A stretch of DNA of 42,172 nucleotides from an uncultured Faecalicatena sp. Lineage in GTDB: Bacteria > Bacillota > Clostridia > Lachnospirales > Lachnospiraceae. The notes beneath the pieces are model-generated. The model was not told the DNA's origin, did no database searches, and worked only from the letters and a program-made list of their open reading frames with translations. Location of the stretch: NCBI GenBank assembly GCA_902489075.1, contig CABTYO010000018.1, positions 1-42,172 on the forward strand. The letters are read 5' to 3'. Made by a program: the position numbers and the translations under genes. Shown piece after piece: positions 8,038 through 16,331 of this stretch (positions are counted from its first letter, which is position 1; every line of letters begins with the position of its first letter).

Positions 8038-11000
8038 AGAACAAAAAGTACGGCTGATCCAGATGCTGAGATGCTGTATCAAAGAAGAGACAGAAGGAAT
8101 GGGGCATAAGCTTCATGAGCTTCTCTCCGGGGAGGTATCAGATTTTCATGAGCAGTGCCTGATTCTGTTCCTGGCCGGAGAATATATGCGGATTTCCGGT
8201 GACCTGGAATTTTATCAGAAGCATGACAGGCAGATCGCAGAAATGCAGGACCGGGTGGAGGAAATGAAAGAGCTTCCATACCCCAGATTCAGAGGCGGGG
8301 AGCCCGGATATTACAGTGAGAATTACGGCATGGCTTATGGTGCGCTGTATAACAGCAATCTGTTTGCAGGGCGTGAGAAGATTGCGGAAGCAATCCATGA
8401 GATGAAAAATAATGCGTACGACCATTATACCTGTGCAGGAAAGCTGGTGGACGAGAAAGGCGGGGAACATGCGACAGCCCAGATGCTTATGCTGTGTGTG
8501 CCGTTCGGGCTGTTCACACCGGAGGATCTGGTGCTGGTAGCTGCACTGGAAGAGATGGAGGATACCGATGATCCGGCAGATCATGCGATGCTGGGCTGGT
8601 ACTTTGCGGAAAAGGCAGATTACCGTCGGGCAAGGAGTTATCTGGGGCGTCTGGAAAGTGAAGATCCCTTTGTGCAGGCACTGCGCGGTGTCATCGAGGA
8701 AAAATTAAGGGTGGCGGGGATGCTCAGTGAAGAACCTCTGCTTCATGTGCCGTGCGGCAATTTCAATCGTTATGAGCACCAGAACTATGAACGTGAGCCA
8801 TGGTTCCCGAAGGCTGGGGAAGAAGTGTTCCTGAACGCAGCCATGTGGCCGGTCAGATATCCCGAAGAGGTGGAAGTGATATGGAGTACTTCCGGCGGCA
8901 CAGAAGGAAGTGCAGCCGGATATTTCCAGCCGGAATATGAGAACTACCGGTTTTCGATGGGGAATTTTGCAGGCGGAGAGACGGTCACCTATTTTTTCAG
9001 GGCAGGAACATATCAGTCAGAGGAATACCAGTTTACTGTTCTTGAAAAGGAGACGGTTACGGGAATCAGACGATATAAGGAAGATGATGCAGCGCTGGAG
9101 CTGTGCTCAGATAAGGGGATCAGGTATCTGCTGACCCGAAGAAAGAAGCATGGTCAGATTCAGTTTTTGGTACTCCCTCTGGAAGAAAAGGCAGAAGAAA
9201 AACTGGGGCCTGATGCAGAGTTATCATCCGGGATGGAATGGAAGCCATTTGCAGAATTCATGGCTGTATATGGGGAAAACCTTCCGATTCCGTTGGAGGA
9301 ACTTTATTTCTGGAAGGAAGGAAATAAGATCTTTTCATCCGGCATGAAGGTAAGGGCAGGAGCAAAAGAGCGGTTTTACGGATTCGGAGAGCGTTATAAC
9401 CAGATCGACCAGCGTGGAAATCTGGTGGACGTATATGTATATAACCAATATAAAGAACAGGGGATCCGCACGTATTTTCCAATGCCGTATTTCCTGAGCT
9501 CCGCAAAGTATGGGATCTACCTTCCAACGAATCATTATACAGAATTTGATATGTGTTCCAAAAGTGAGGATTTCTGGCAGGTGGAATCCGAGACAGAGGG
9601 GCTTTCCTGGTATTATTTTGCAGGGACACCAAAGGAAATGATCGGACAGTTTACCAGTGTGACGGGAAAACCGGTCATGATGCCAGAATGGGCTTTTGGT
9701 CCGTGGATGTCCAGCAATAACTGGGACAGTGAAGCTGAGGTCAGAAAGCAGGTAGAATTGACGAAAAAGTACGATATTCCGTCTACAGTCCTTGTGATCG
9801 AGGCATGGAGTGACGAGGCGACCTACTATATATTTAATGATGCCTCTTATGAGGAGAACAGTGGAAAAGAGGCTTTTTCCTATAATGATTTCCGGTTTCC
9901 CAAGTGGGGGAAATGGCCCGATCCGAAGGGCATGGTGGAGTATCTGCACGAGAATGGACTCAAATGTATTCTCTGGCAGATTCCGATCATTAAGTATATC
10001 AATTCCCTGCACCACCTGCAGAAGGACCGGGATGAAGCGTACGCACTCAGTCAGGGGTACTGTGCGGTAAAGAAAGACGGGACACCTTACCGGATGCCCG
10101 AGGGCTGGTTCACAGACAGTCTTCTGATGGACTATACGAACGGGGAAGCGGCCGACTGGTGGCTGAAAAAACGTCAGTATCTGGTGGATGAGATTCAGAT
10201 TGACGGATTCAAGACGGACGGTGGTGAATTCGTGTTTGGAGATGACGTGCAGTTTGCCGATGGGCGGACCGGAAAAGAGATGAGAAATGAATATCCGAAC
10301 CTTTATATAAAGAAGCATTACGATTATATCCATGAGAAACGGGATGGAATCGTATTCAGCCGCGCAGGATTTTCCGGGGCAGCGCAGATGCCGGCGCACT
10401 GGGCAGGAGACGAGCGGTCTACCTTTTCCGCTTTCAGGAGAAACTTATGTGCAGGCTTAAATGCAGGGATTTCCGGAGTTCCTTTCTGGGGATGGGATCT
10501 GGCTGGATTCAGCGGTGAGATACCGAGTGCAGAGCTGTATGCCAGGTCGGCTTCCATGGCGGCTTTCTGTCCAGTCATGCAGTATCATGCGGAAAGCAAG
10601 GCGGAGTTTAATCAGGACCGGACACCGTGGAATATCGCAGAGCGGAGGAATGCACCCTGGGTCATTGATGTGTACCGTTATTATGCAAAGCTGAGGATGG
10701 CAATGCTTCCCTATATTCTGGAGGAAGCAGGAAAGTCAGTACAGACAGGTGTGCCGCTTATGCGCGCTCTCTGGATTGAGTTCCCGGAGGATGAGGAAGC
10801 CGGGAAGATTTTTGACCAGTATCTGTTCGGGGATGATCTTATGGTCGCACCTATTGTGGAAGAAGGTGCAAAAGACCGCGAGGTCTATGTTCCGCAGGGG
10901 AACTGGAAAAATATTTTCACAGGACAGGAATTTGCAGGAAACCAGTGGGTGAAGATGCATGCAGAAGTGGATGAGATCATTGTCCTTGGGCGTACGGATT

Positions 11001-11059
11001 CCAGATGGCATGTGAATCTGGGGGAGAAGATGGAATTTGTGAAGGTGGCAGATGAATAA
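8027..11059 (+). CDS. GH31 alpha-glycosidase with helical N-terminal extension
   Basis: A 1010-aa cytoplasmic enzyme. The catalytic barrel (about residues 550-900) has the GH31 hallmarks: FGPWMSSNNWDSEAEVRKQV, the nucleophile Asp731 in GFKTDGGEF, the acid/base Asp795 in WAGDERSTF, and GVPFWGWDLAGF. The preceding beta domain carries ERFYGFGERYNQIDQRG. Residues 1-240 are mostly alpha-helical (TPR-like by eye) and are not part of standard GH31 enzymes, which are usually 650-850 aa. ATG 8027 follows AAAGGAG and overlaps the end of the GH15-like gene; an upstream GTG frame is rejected. Alpha-glucosidase and alpha-xylosidase are both possible. The final copy of a repeat begins at its end. Confidence 0.9.
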   Translation: MKNKEQKVRLIQMLRCCIKEETEGMGHKLHELLSGEVSDFHEQCLILFLAGEYMRISGDLEFYQKHDRQIAEMQDRVEEMKELPYPRFRGGEPGYYSENYGMAYGALYNSNLFAGREKIAEAIHEMKNNAYDHYTCAGKLVDEKGGEHATAQMLMLCVPFGLFTPEDLVLVAALEEMEDTDDPADHAMLGWYFAEKADYRRARSYLGRLESEDPFVQALRGVIEEKLRVAGMLSEEPLLHVPCGNFNRYEHQNYEREPWFPKAGEEVFLNAAMWPVRYPEEVEVIWSTSGGTEGSAAGYFQPEYENYRFSMGNFAGGETVTYFFRAGTYQSEEYQFTVLEKETVTGIRRYKEDDAALELCSDKGIRYLLTRRKKHGQIQFLVLPLEEKAEEKLGPDAELSSGMEWKPFAEFMAVYGENLPIPLEELYFWKEGNKIFSSGMKVRAGAKERFYGFGERYNQIDQRGNLVDVYVYNQYKEQGIRTYFPMPYFLSSAKYGIYLPTNHYTEFDMCSKSEDFWQVESETEGLSWYYFAGTPKEMIGQFTSVTGKPVMMPEWAFGPWMSSNNWDSEAEVRKQVELTKKYDIPSTVLVIEAWSDEATYYIFNDASYEENSGKEAFSYNDFRFPKWGKWPDPKGMVEYLHENGLKCILWQIPIIKYINSLHHLQKDRDEAYALSQGYCAVKKDGTPYRMPEGWFTDSLLMDYTNGEAADWWLKKRQYLVDEIQIDGFKTDGGEFVFGDDVQFADGRTGKEMRNEYPNLYIKKHYDYIHEKRDGIVFSRAGFSGAAQMPAHWAGDERSTFSAFRRNLCAGLNAGISGVPFWGWDLAGFSGEIPSAELYARSASMAAFCPVMQYHAESKAEFNQDRTPWNIAERRNAPWVIDVYRYYAKLRMAMLPYILEEAGKSVQTGVPLMRALWIEFPEDEEAGKIFDQYLFGDDLMVAPIVEEGAKDREVYVPQGNWKNIFTGQEFAGNQWVKMHAEVDEIIVLGRTDSRWHVNLGEKMEFVKVADE

Positions 11060-11060
11060 T

Positions 11061-11116
11061 GAGAATATTCTGAAAATGGAGAGCAAAAGGGTCAGACCCT
11101 TTTGCTCTCCATTTTC
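11061..11116. repeat. Dispersed GGGTC-A-GACCC palindromic repeat, copy 3
   Basis: This is the most complete copy: positions 11072-11116 form a perfect palindrome of 45 nt with 22-bp arms around a single central A (11094). The left flank TGAGAATATTCTGAAAATGG matches copies 1 and 2. It begins at the end of the GH31 gene. As RNA it makes a very stable hairpin that could end transcription in either direction. Confidence 0.8.
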
Positions 11117-11198
11117 GAATTATTTACGAATACTAAAGTAAAATACAGAAAATATTAAGAAACTATTTAAAAAAACTGCTTTCTTTCTTCTGCGATTT

Positions 11199-11207
11199 TG
11201 GTATAAT
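11199..11207 (+). promoter_or_regulatory. Extended -10 promoter of the surface-protein gene
   Basis: TGGTATAAT (11199-11207) is a perfect extended -10. The -35 region 17 bp upstream is poor (CTTTCT), which an extended -10 can tolerate. The leader to the ATG at 11273 is about 60 nt. Confidence 0.65.
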
Positions 11208-11272
11208 ATAGGCAAAGAATACTCTGTATGACGGTATTCGTATTCAAATCAGGTCTCAAGGAGGTGGGATTT

Positions 11273-13522
11273 ATGAAACGAAAGAGTAGAAGAGGATTGG
11301 CATTGATGTTAGCTTTTGTTCTGACGGGGGCAGCGTGTATGATGCCGGACATGAAGGTTTCTGCGGCGCCAGCGGCAGGAACAGTGAATACACAGGTTAA
11401 GAATCTGGAAGTGGTTGATAAGACGACAGAGAGTATTACCTTACGTACACAGGAAAATTACGAATATGCCATAGAGACGGTCAGCGATAAAGTGAAGTCG
11501 TGGAAATGGGCGGATGCTTCGCAGTATGATAAGACGAAGAAGACAGTTACATTTACGGGACTGAAAGCAGAGCAGACATATCAGTTCGCCTGTAGACAGA
11601 AGGGGACCACAGATGTGTTGGAGCAGATGTCTGTGAAGACGGATGCAGCTGAAAAGACAGGGGATCCAACGGTACAGGGCACACCGGGACAGTCGTCGGT
11701 TAATCAGAATGCCGCAGGTGGGAAAACGAATGTAACAGACCCTGCCCAGTCTTCTTCAGGAACAGAAAATCAGCCGACGGTGAGTACGACAGGCGATCCG
11801 AAAGTGACAGATGACCCGAAAGTGACAGGCGATCCGAAAGTAACAGACGATCCGAAAGTGACAGACGACCCGAAAGTAACAGACGACCCGAAAGTGACAG
11901 GCGACCCGAAAGTGACAGGCGACCCGAAAGTAACAGATGATCCGAAAGTGACAGACGATCCGAAGACGACAGAGGTTCAGGTGACAGTTGCCCATCAGAA
12001 GGCCGAAGCTGATAATCTGCTTACAGAACCGGAGACAGGACCAAAAGAAGAGTCAAAGGCACCACAGCTTCCGAAACCGGAGGCACCTGTTGTTACCGAG
12101 GTGACCGACACACAGATTACCCTGGCACTGCCTGAAAAAGCAGATCCAAAGTATAAGTACGAGTACAGCATGGATGGAAAGACATTTCAGGATGCTGCAG
12201 TTTTTGATAAGCTGGACCCTGAGAAGGAATACAAGTTCTGTGTGAGAATCGCAGCAGGAAAGTATGATGGAACGGAATATCCGGCTGCAGGTGAGAACAG
12301 CGATTTTACGGCTCCGGTCAACACGAAGAAGTCCGCACCTGAGAAGCCGAAGTACCAGCCGGTAGTGGCAGAGCGGACGGATACGAGCATTTCTCTGAAA
12401 GCGTCAGAGGATGAGAAGAATACGGAAGCACTGGAATATGGCAGGCTGGGTTCAACTGACACAGATACGAAGTGGCAGACGAACGGTATTTTCGAAAATC
12501 TGGCACCGGGTACAGAATATCGGTTTGCAGTCAGATATGCTGTGGATACGGACAAACAGATGCAGGGAGAAGCAGGAGACGTATTGAAGGTGACGACACT
12601 GGAAAAGGCAGCAGCGGCTCCGGCAGCACCAGCATTAGAGAAGCGTTCCGAGACTTCCATTACGTTAAAGGCAGTGGACGGACAGCAGTATGCAGTACTG
12701 GGGGCAGATGGAAGTGCCAATTGGCAGGACAGCCCGCAGTTTGATGGATTAAAGGCGAATACAGCATATCAGTTTGTGGTACGCATGAAGTATGATCCTG
12801 AGAAAGCGATGGAAAGTATTGCGAGTGAAGCGGCAGCATTTAAGACCGTAATCAGCTTTGAGGGTTCAAAGATTACGGGGATTAAAGCAGACGGCTCCTA
12901 CGAACAGGGAACAAAGATGACAGCAACTGCAGTGGGAACAGGCATGGATAATGCATCTCCGGCAGCAGGCGATACAAGATGGGTTCCGAAGAGCTGGAGC
13001 TGGGATGGCAAGACGTGGAAGAACTGGGAGAAGGCACCATACTCCATAACGGCTACCTATGATAAGCCCGGCGGTTATAATCTGAGAGTTGCTTATCAGC
13101 TGCAGGAGTACACGCAGAATGGATGGCAGGCCGCAGAAGGGACGAATACGGCGAATGTGAAGTTTACGATCAAAGAGAAGAAGGTACTCTTCAAGATCCA
13201 GGCCGAGGCAGGAGCAAATGGCAAGATCACACCGAGCGGAACTGTCGAAGTGCAGAAAGGGAAGGATTACGAATTTACTTTCACCCCGAACAAGGGATAC
13301 CGCACCGCAAAAGTAACCGTGGACGGCAAGAGCGTAACATTCAAGAATAACAAGTACACATTTACAAATGTACAGGATGCGCATAAGATTGTAGTTACCT
13401 TTGAGAAGGATAAAAAAACACCGAAGACGGGCGACATGAGTCAGCCATTGTTCTTTGCAGGACTTCTTCTCATCTCCGGAATGCTGATCATCGGACTGGC
13501 ATACAGGAGGAGAAAACGTTAG
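11273..13522 (+). CDS. Sortase-anchored surface protein with FN3-like modules
   Basis: A 749-aa exported protein. Signal peptide residues 1-35, probable cleavage after VSA or SAA. One FN3-like module follows (about 40-120: TTESITLR...GLKAEQTYQFACR), then a Ser/Thr/Gly-rich linker, ten hexapeptide copies of (G/D)DPKVT (residues 174-233), three more FN3-like modules (each with TDTxIxL and Y(E)F-V-R strands), a tryptophan-rich beta domain, and a segment like the bacterial repeat domain (ANGKITPSGTVEV...VTFEKD). The C-terminus is a cell-wall sorting signal: TPKTGD (716-721), a hydrophobic helix and RRRKR. It should be linked to peptidoglycan by a sortase. ATG 11273 follows AAGGAGGTGGG. A role in adhesion or binding is plausible but not shown. 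Confidence 0.85.
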   Translation: MKRKSRRGLALMLAFVLTGAACMMPDMKVSAAPAAGTVNTQVKNLEVVDKTTESITLRTQENYEYAIETVSDKVKSWKWADASQYDKTKKTVTFTGLKAEQTYQFACRQKGTTDVLEQMSVKTDAAEKTGDPTVQGTPGQSSVNQNAAGGKTNVTDPAQSSSGTENQPTVSTTGDPKVTDDPKVTGDPKVTDDPKVTDDPKVTDDPKVTGDPKVTGDPKVTDDPKVTDDPKTTEVQVTVAHQKAEADNLLTEPETGPKEESKAPQLPKPEAPVVTEVTDTQITLALPEKADPKYKYEYSMDGKTFQDAAVFDKLDPEKEYKFCVRIAAGKYDGTEYPAAGENSDFTAPVNTKKSAPEKPKYQPVVAERTDTSISLKASEDEKNTEALEYGRLGSTDTDTKWQTNGIFENLAPGTEYRFAVRYAVDTDKQMQGEAGDVLKVTTLEKAAAAPAAPALEKRSETSITLKAVDGQQYAVLGADGSANWQDSPQFDGLKANTAYQFVVRMKYDPEKAMESIASEAAAFKTVISFEGSKITGIKADGSYEQGTKMTATAVGTGMDNASPAAGDTRWVPKSWSWDGKTWKNWEKAPYSITATYDKPGGYNLRVAYQLQEYTQNGWQAAEGTNTANVKFTIKEKKVLFKIQAEAGANGKITPSGTVEVQKGKDYEFTFTPNKGYRTAKVTVDGKSVTFKNNKYTFTNVQDAHKIVVTFEKDKKTPKTGDMSQPLFFAGLLLISGMLIIGLAYRRRKR
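11792..11971 (+). repeat. Tandem 18-bp coding repeat, ten copies
   Basis: Ten in-frame 18-bp units encode (G/D)DPKVT. The copies differ mainly at the GGC/GAC codon and at synonymous third positions, and the last unit reads DDPKTT. Near-identity at DNA level means the array can gain or lose copies by slippage without breaking the frame. Confidence 0.9.
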
Positions 13523-13561
13523 ACAGGTGGTACAGAAGAACCAGATAGATAAAACTGGATA

Positions 13562-13619
13562 AAAGCGGGCGGTCCCCTGGCTGTGAAATCATACAGCCGG
13601 GTGGGCTGCCCGCTTTTTC
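13562..13619 (+). terminator. Intrinsic terminator of the surface-protein gene
   Basis: AAAAGCGGGC (13562-13571) pairs with GCCCGCTTTTT (13609-13619), ending in a T-run. An inner hairpin, CCTGGCTGT...ACAGCCGG, makes the structure branched. It lies 40 bp after the surface-protein stop. Confidence 0.85.
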
Positions 13620-13758
13620 TGCTATTTTTCAATCGGCGGAATATTTTAACTATCACCTCAGAGGCTCCGATGCGCTTCAGTGTGGATGAGCCAGTTGTCC
13701 GTTTTCTTATAATAAATAATTAGTCTGTTGACGGACTGATATTTTTTGATATAAGACA

Positions 13759-13765
13759 CATACTA
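13759..13765 (+). promoter_or_regulatory. SigmaG-like -10 element before the SPL-like gene
   Basis: CATACTA matches the sigmaG/sigmaF -10 consensus exactly and lies 35 bases before the start codon. The -35 area (around 13736-13742, CTGATAT) matches only partly, so the element is judged mainly by its -10 and by the known forespore control of spore photoproduct lyase genes. A weak sigmaA alternative (TTGATA, 19 bp, TAAGAT) overlaps it. Confidence 0.55.
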
Positions 13766-13799
13766 ACGGATAAGATTTGTTAGAGAGGAATGGCACAAA

Positions 13800-14795
13800 A
13801 TGAAATTTGACGCAGTTTACTATGAAACCGACAGTTTAAATTATCCGCTGGGAGAGCAGTTAAAGGAACAGTTTCACAGCCTGCCATGGATCCCCATTGA
13901 AAATCACAATTCGATCCCTGAGATGCAGGCAAAGCCGAATTCTGAATTCGGACGTATGAAACGGAATCTGATCATCGGTACCCGTAAAACACATAAATAT
14001 GTAGAGAATCATAAGGTTTCGGATTATCTGGTACCTTATACGTCTTCGGGCTGTACGGCGATGTGCCTGTACTGCTATCTCGTCTGCAATTATAATAAAT
14101 GTGCTTATCTCAGGCTGTTTGTCAACCGGGAGCAGATGATGGACCGTATGATAAAAAAAGGGATGAAAAGCGAAAGAGAGCTGACCTTTGAGATTGGCAG
14201 CAACAGTGATCTGGTTCTGGAGAACACGATCACGGATAATCTGCTGTATACAATTCCCAGGTTTGCAGAGGAAGGCGTAGGAAGAATTACCTTCCCAACA
14301 AAATTCCATATGGTAGATCCTCTGTTGAATCTGCCGCATGATGGGAAGGTCATTTTCCGTATGAGCGTGAATCCTCAGCCGATCATTGAAAAAATTGAAT
14401 TCGGGACCTCAAATCTGAGGCAGCGCATTGAGGCTGTCAATAAAATGTGCGAGGCCGGATATCCATGCGGTCTTTTAATTGCACCGGTGATTCTGATGGA
14501 GGGGTGGAAGGAGATGTATACACAGCTTTTGGAGGAGTTAGAGGCTGGATTAAGTGAGAAGATGAAAAAGCAGATGTTCCTGGAGCTGATTCTGATGACC
14601 TATTCTTATGTACACCGGGCGATTAACAGCGAGGCATTCCCGGGGGCGGTTGATCTGTATGATAAGGAATTGATGACCGGACGGGGGAGAGGGAGATACT
14701 GCTACCGGAATGAGGCACGCGCAGAGGGCGAAGTGTTTCTCAGGGGGGAGATTAAGAGGATCCTGGGGGATGTGAAGATACTTTATATCAGCTAG
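13800..14795 (+). CDS. splB: Spore photoproduct lyase family radical SAM protein
   Basis: A 331-aa protein that aligns from memory with B. subtilis SplB along its length: YPLGEQLKEQF at the N-terminus, IGTRKTHK, the radical-SAM cluster motif C85-x3-C89-x2-C92, a TFPTKFHMVDPLL core, GTSNLRQRIEA and GYPCGLLIAPVILMEGWKEMY. Spore photoproduct lyase repairs thymine dimers made in spore DNA by UV. An odd point: the segment equal to the Bacillus FEASCTSD, with catalytic Cys141, reads FEIGSNSD here, so Ser134 stands in place of that cysteine, while two other cysteines (C96, C101) follow the cluster. It may be a diverged lyase or a different enzyme. RBS AGAGAGGAA. Confidence 0.8.
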   Translation: MKFDAVYYETDSLNYPLGEQLKEQFHSLPWIPIENHNSIPEMQAKPNSEFGRMKRNLIIGTRKTHKYVENHKVSDYLVPYTSSGCTAMCLYCYLVCNYNKCAYLRLFVNREQMMDRMIKKGMKSERELTFEIGSNSDLVLENTITDNLLYTIPRFAEEGVGRITFPTKFHMVDPLLNLPHDGKVIFRMSVNPQPIIEKIEFGTSNLRQRIEAVNKMCEAGYPCGLLIAPVILMEGWKEMYTQLLEELEAGLSEKMKKQMFLELILMTYSYVHRAINSEAFPGAVDLYDKELMTGRGRGRYCYRNEARAEGEVFLRGEIKRILGDVKILYIS

Positions 14796-14867
14796 GATAA
14801 GGCTGAGAATATATTTGGTTATAAAAACAGAAATATCAATTCTGCGTGTGGAAGTCCATGCAGATTT

Positions 14868-14958
14868 AGCGTGCAAAGGGGTCAGACCCCTATGAAAAAG
14901 GGACAGAGCTAACTGCAGAGGGGTCTGACCCTTTTGCACGCTGCTCTGTCCCTTTTGC
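14868..14958. repeat. Interleaved inverted repeats between convergent genes
   Basis: Segment A (14868-14891) is complementary to A' (14919-14942) with one G-T exception, and segment B (14896-14909) is perfectly complementary to B' (14943-14956). The order is A-B-A'-B', so the two stems cannot nest. A holds GGGGTCAGACCCC (14878-14890) and A' holds GGGTCTGACCC (14921-14931), the core of the repeats at 25, 1830 and 11072. B/B' belong to a second motif, AAAAGGGACAGAGC. It lies between the ends of the SPL-like gene and the minus-strand symporter and may act as a bidirectional terminator. Confidence 0.75.
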
Positions 14959-14979
14959 ACTTTTCTAAACAATCTCGCC

Positions 14980-16254
14980 TTACTCTGCCGTTGGTTCCAC
15001 CCCATTGAATCCGATTCCGCGGGCTGCTTCTTTTGCCGCTTTTCTTGCGGCTTTCCGGTCTTCTGCTTTGGAGATGCAGATTGCGCAGTTGGCGTCTCCG
15101 GTGATGTTGACTACGGTACGGCCCATATCGAGGATACGGTCAATTCCTGCGATGAGTGCGATTCCTTCCAGCGGAAGTCCGGCGCTCTGCAGTACCATGG
15201 AGAGCATGATGACACCGGATCCGGGAACGCCTGCGGTTCCTACGGATGCGAGTGTGGCAGTCAGCACGACCATGATCTGCTGGGTCAGGGACAGGTGGAT
15301 CCCGAATACATTTGCGATGAAGATCGCGCATACGCCCTGGTAGATAGAAGTTCCATTCATATTAATGGTAGCACCAAGAGGAAGCACGAAGCTGGTGATC
15401 TCTTTTTTGGCCCCGAGCTTCTGGGTGCATTCGATGTTCAGCGGAAGTGCACCGACAGAGCTGGAGGAAGAGAATGCCATGGTCATTGCAGGCATCATTT
15501 CCCTAAAAAATTTTACAGGTGACATTCTCGCAAGTCCCTTTGTTGTGGCGGAGAATACGACTGCCATGTGGAAAATGTATGCGAGGTAGATCACAACAAT
15601 CAGTTTTAATAAAGGCAGAAGCACGGATGGTCCGTTCTCTGCTACGACCGGAAGCAGGAGTGCGAATACGCCGATCGGGGAAAGTTTGATGATGATTCCC
15701 ATGATCTGGAGGCATACTTCTGTCATGCTGTCGATGAGTCTTCCGAGAGGCTCGCCCTTTTCACCGGCCAGGATGATTCCGAATCCGAAGAACAGTGCCA
15801 GGACAATGACCTGAAGCATCGTAGCGGATACAAGCGGTTCTACGGCGTTGGATGGGAAAATGTTCAGCAGCGTATCCATAAAGCTTGGTGTCTCGACTGC
15901 TTCAAAGGTCAGGCTCTCACTTGCAAAGTGGAATCCGGTGCCCACCTTGCTTACGTTAGCAAAGACCATTCCCAGAGTTACCGCAACGGCTGTTGTTACC
16001 AAATAGAAAGATACGCTTTTCAGCCCGACTGAGCCGACCTTACGGATATCTTTCATAGAAATAACACCACTGATGATGGAGCATAGCACTACGGGCACAA
16101 CGATCATCTTAATCAGATTCAGAAACAGGGTTCCGAATGGTTTGATGTAATTCACTGCAAATTCCGGGTTCCTCTGAAACGGGATACCGCCCAGGATACC
16201 AAGCACCATACCAAGCATAATCAGGACCGGAAGTGATAATTTAAATTTTTTCAT
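14980..16254 (-). CDS. Dicarboxylate/amino acid:cation symporter (DAACS family)
   Basis: A 424-aa membrane protein with eight or so helices and two re-entrant loops. Family signatures are present: FLNLIKMIVVPVVLCSIISGV near the N-terminus, the serine-rich SSSSSVGALPLN of hairpin 1, NMNGTSIYQG (usually NMDGT), GVPGSGVIML of hairpin 2, and DMGRTVVNITGDANCAICIS, which includes the Arg and Asp that in homologues contact substrate. It imports glutamate, aspartate, C4-dicarboxylates or a related amino acid with cations; the Asn for Asp in the NMDGT motif, a cation-site loop, is a real difference. The start codon is preceded by AAGGGAG. It is divergent from the flagellar operon. Confidence 0.9.
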   Translation of the reverse strand: MKKFKLSLPVLIMLGMVLGILGGIPFQRNPEFAVNYIKPFGTLFLNLIKMIVVPVVLCSIISGVISMKDIRKVGSVGLKSVSFYLVTTAVAVTLGMVFANVSKVGTGFHFASESLTFEAVETPSFMDTLLNIFPSNAVEPLVSATMLQVIVLALFFGFGIILAGEKGEPLGRLIDSMTEVCLQIMGIIIKLSPIGVFALLLPVVAENGPSVLLPLLKLIVVIYLAYIFHMAVVFSATTKGLARMSPVKFFREMMPAMTMAFSSSSSVGALPLNIECTQKLGAKKEITSFVLPLGATINMNGTSIYQGVCAIFIANVFGIHLSLTQQIMVVLTATLASVGTAGVPGSGVIMLSMVLQSAGLPLEGIALIAGIDRILDMGRTVVNITGDANCAICISKAEDRKAARKAAKEAARGIGFNGVEPTAE

Positions 16255-16302
16255 ACAAAATCTCCCTTCAATTGTTAATCATTTTCACGTTCGTTCATCT
16301 CT

Positions 16303-16331
16303 TTATAAAATATCTTAGTAATAACCTACAA
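16303..16331 (-). promoter_or_regulatory. Candidate promoter of the symporter gene
   Basis: On the minus strand, -35 TTGTAG (16331-16326), 17-bp spacer, -10 TTATAA (16308-16303), about 50 nt before the start codon. The -35 coincides with the first of three TTTGTAG boxes. Confidence 0.5.

Noticed and set aside
9335..10399. 354-codon antisense open frame within the GH31 gene
   Set aside because: It mirrors a well-supported GH31 catalytic domain and has no family motifs or ribosome site.
11792..11971. CRISPR-like array
   Set aside because: Units are 18 bp, contiguous without spacers, and in frame in a surface protein gene.
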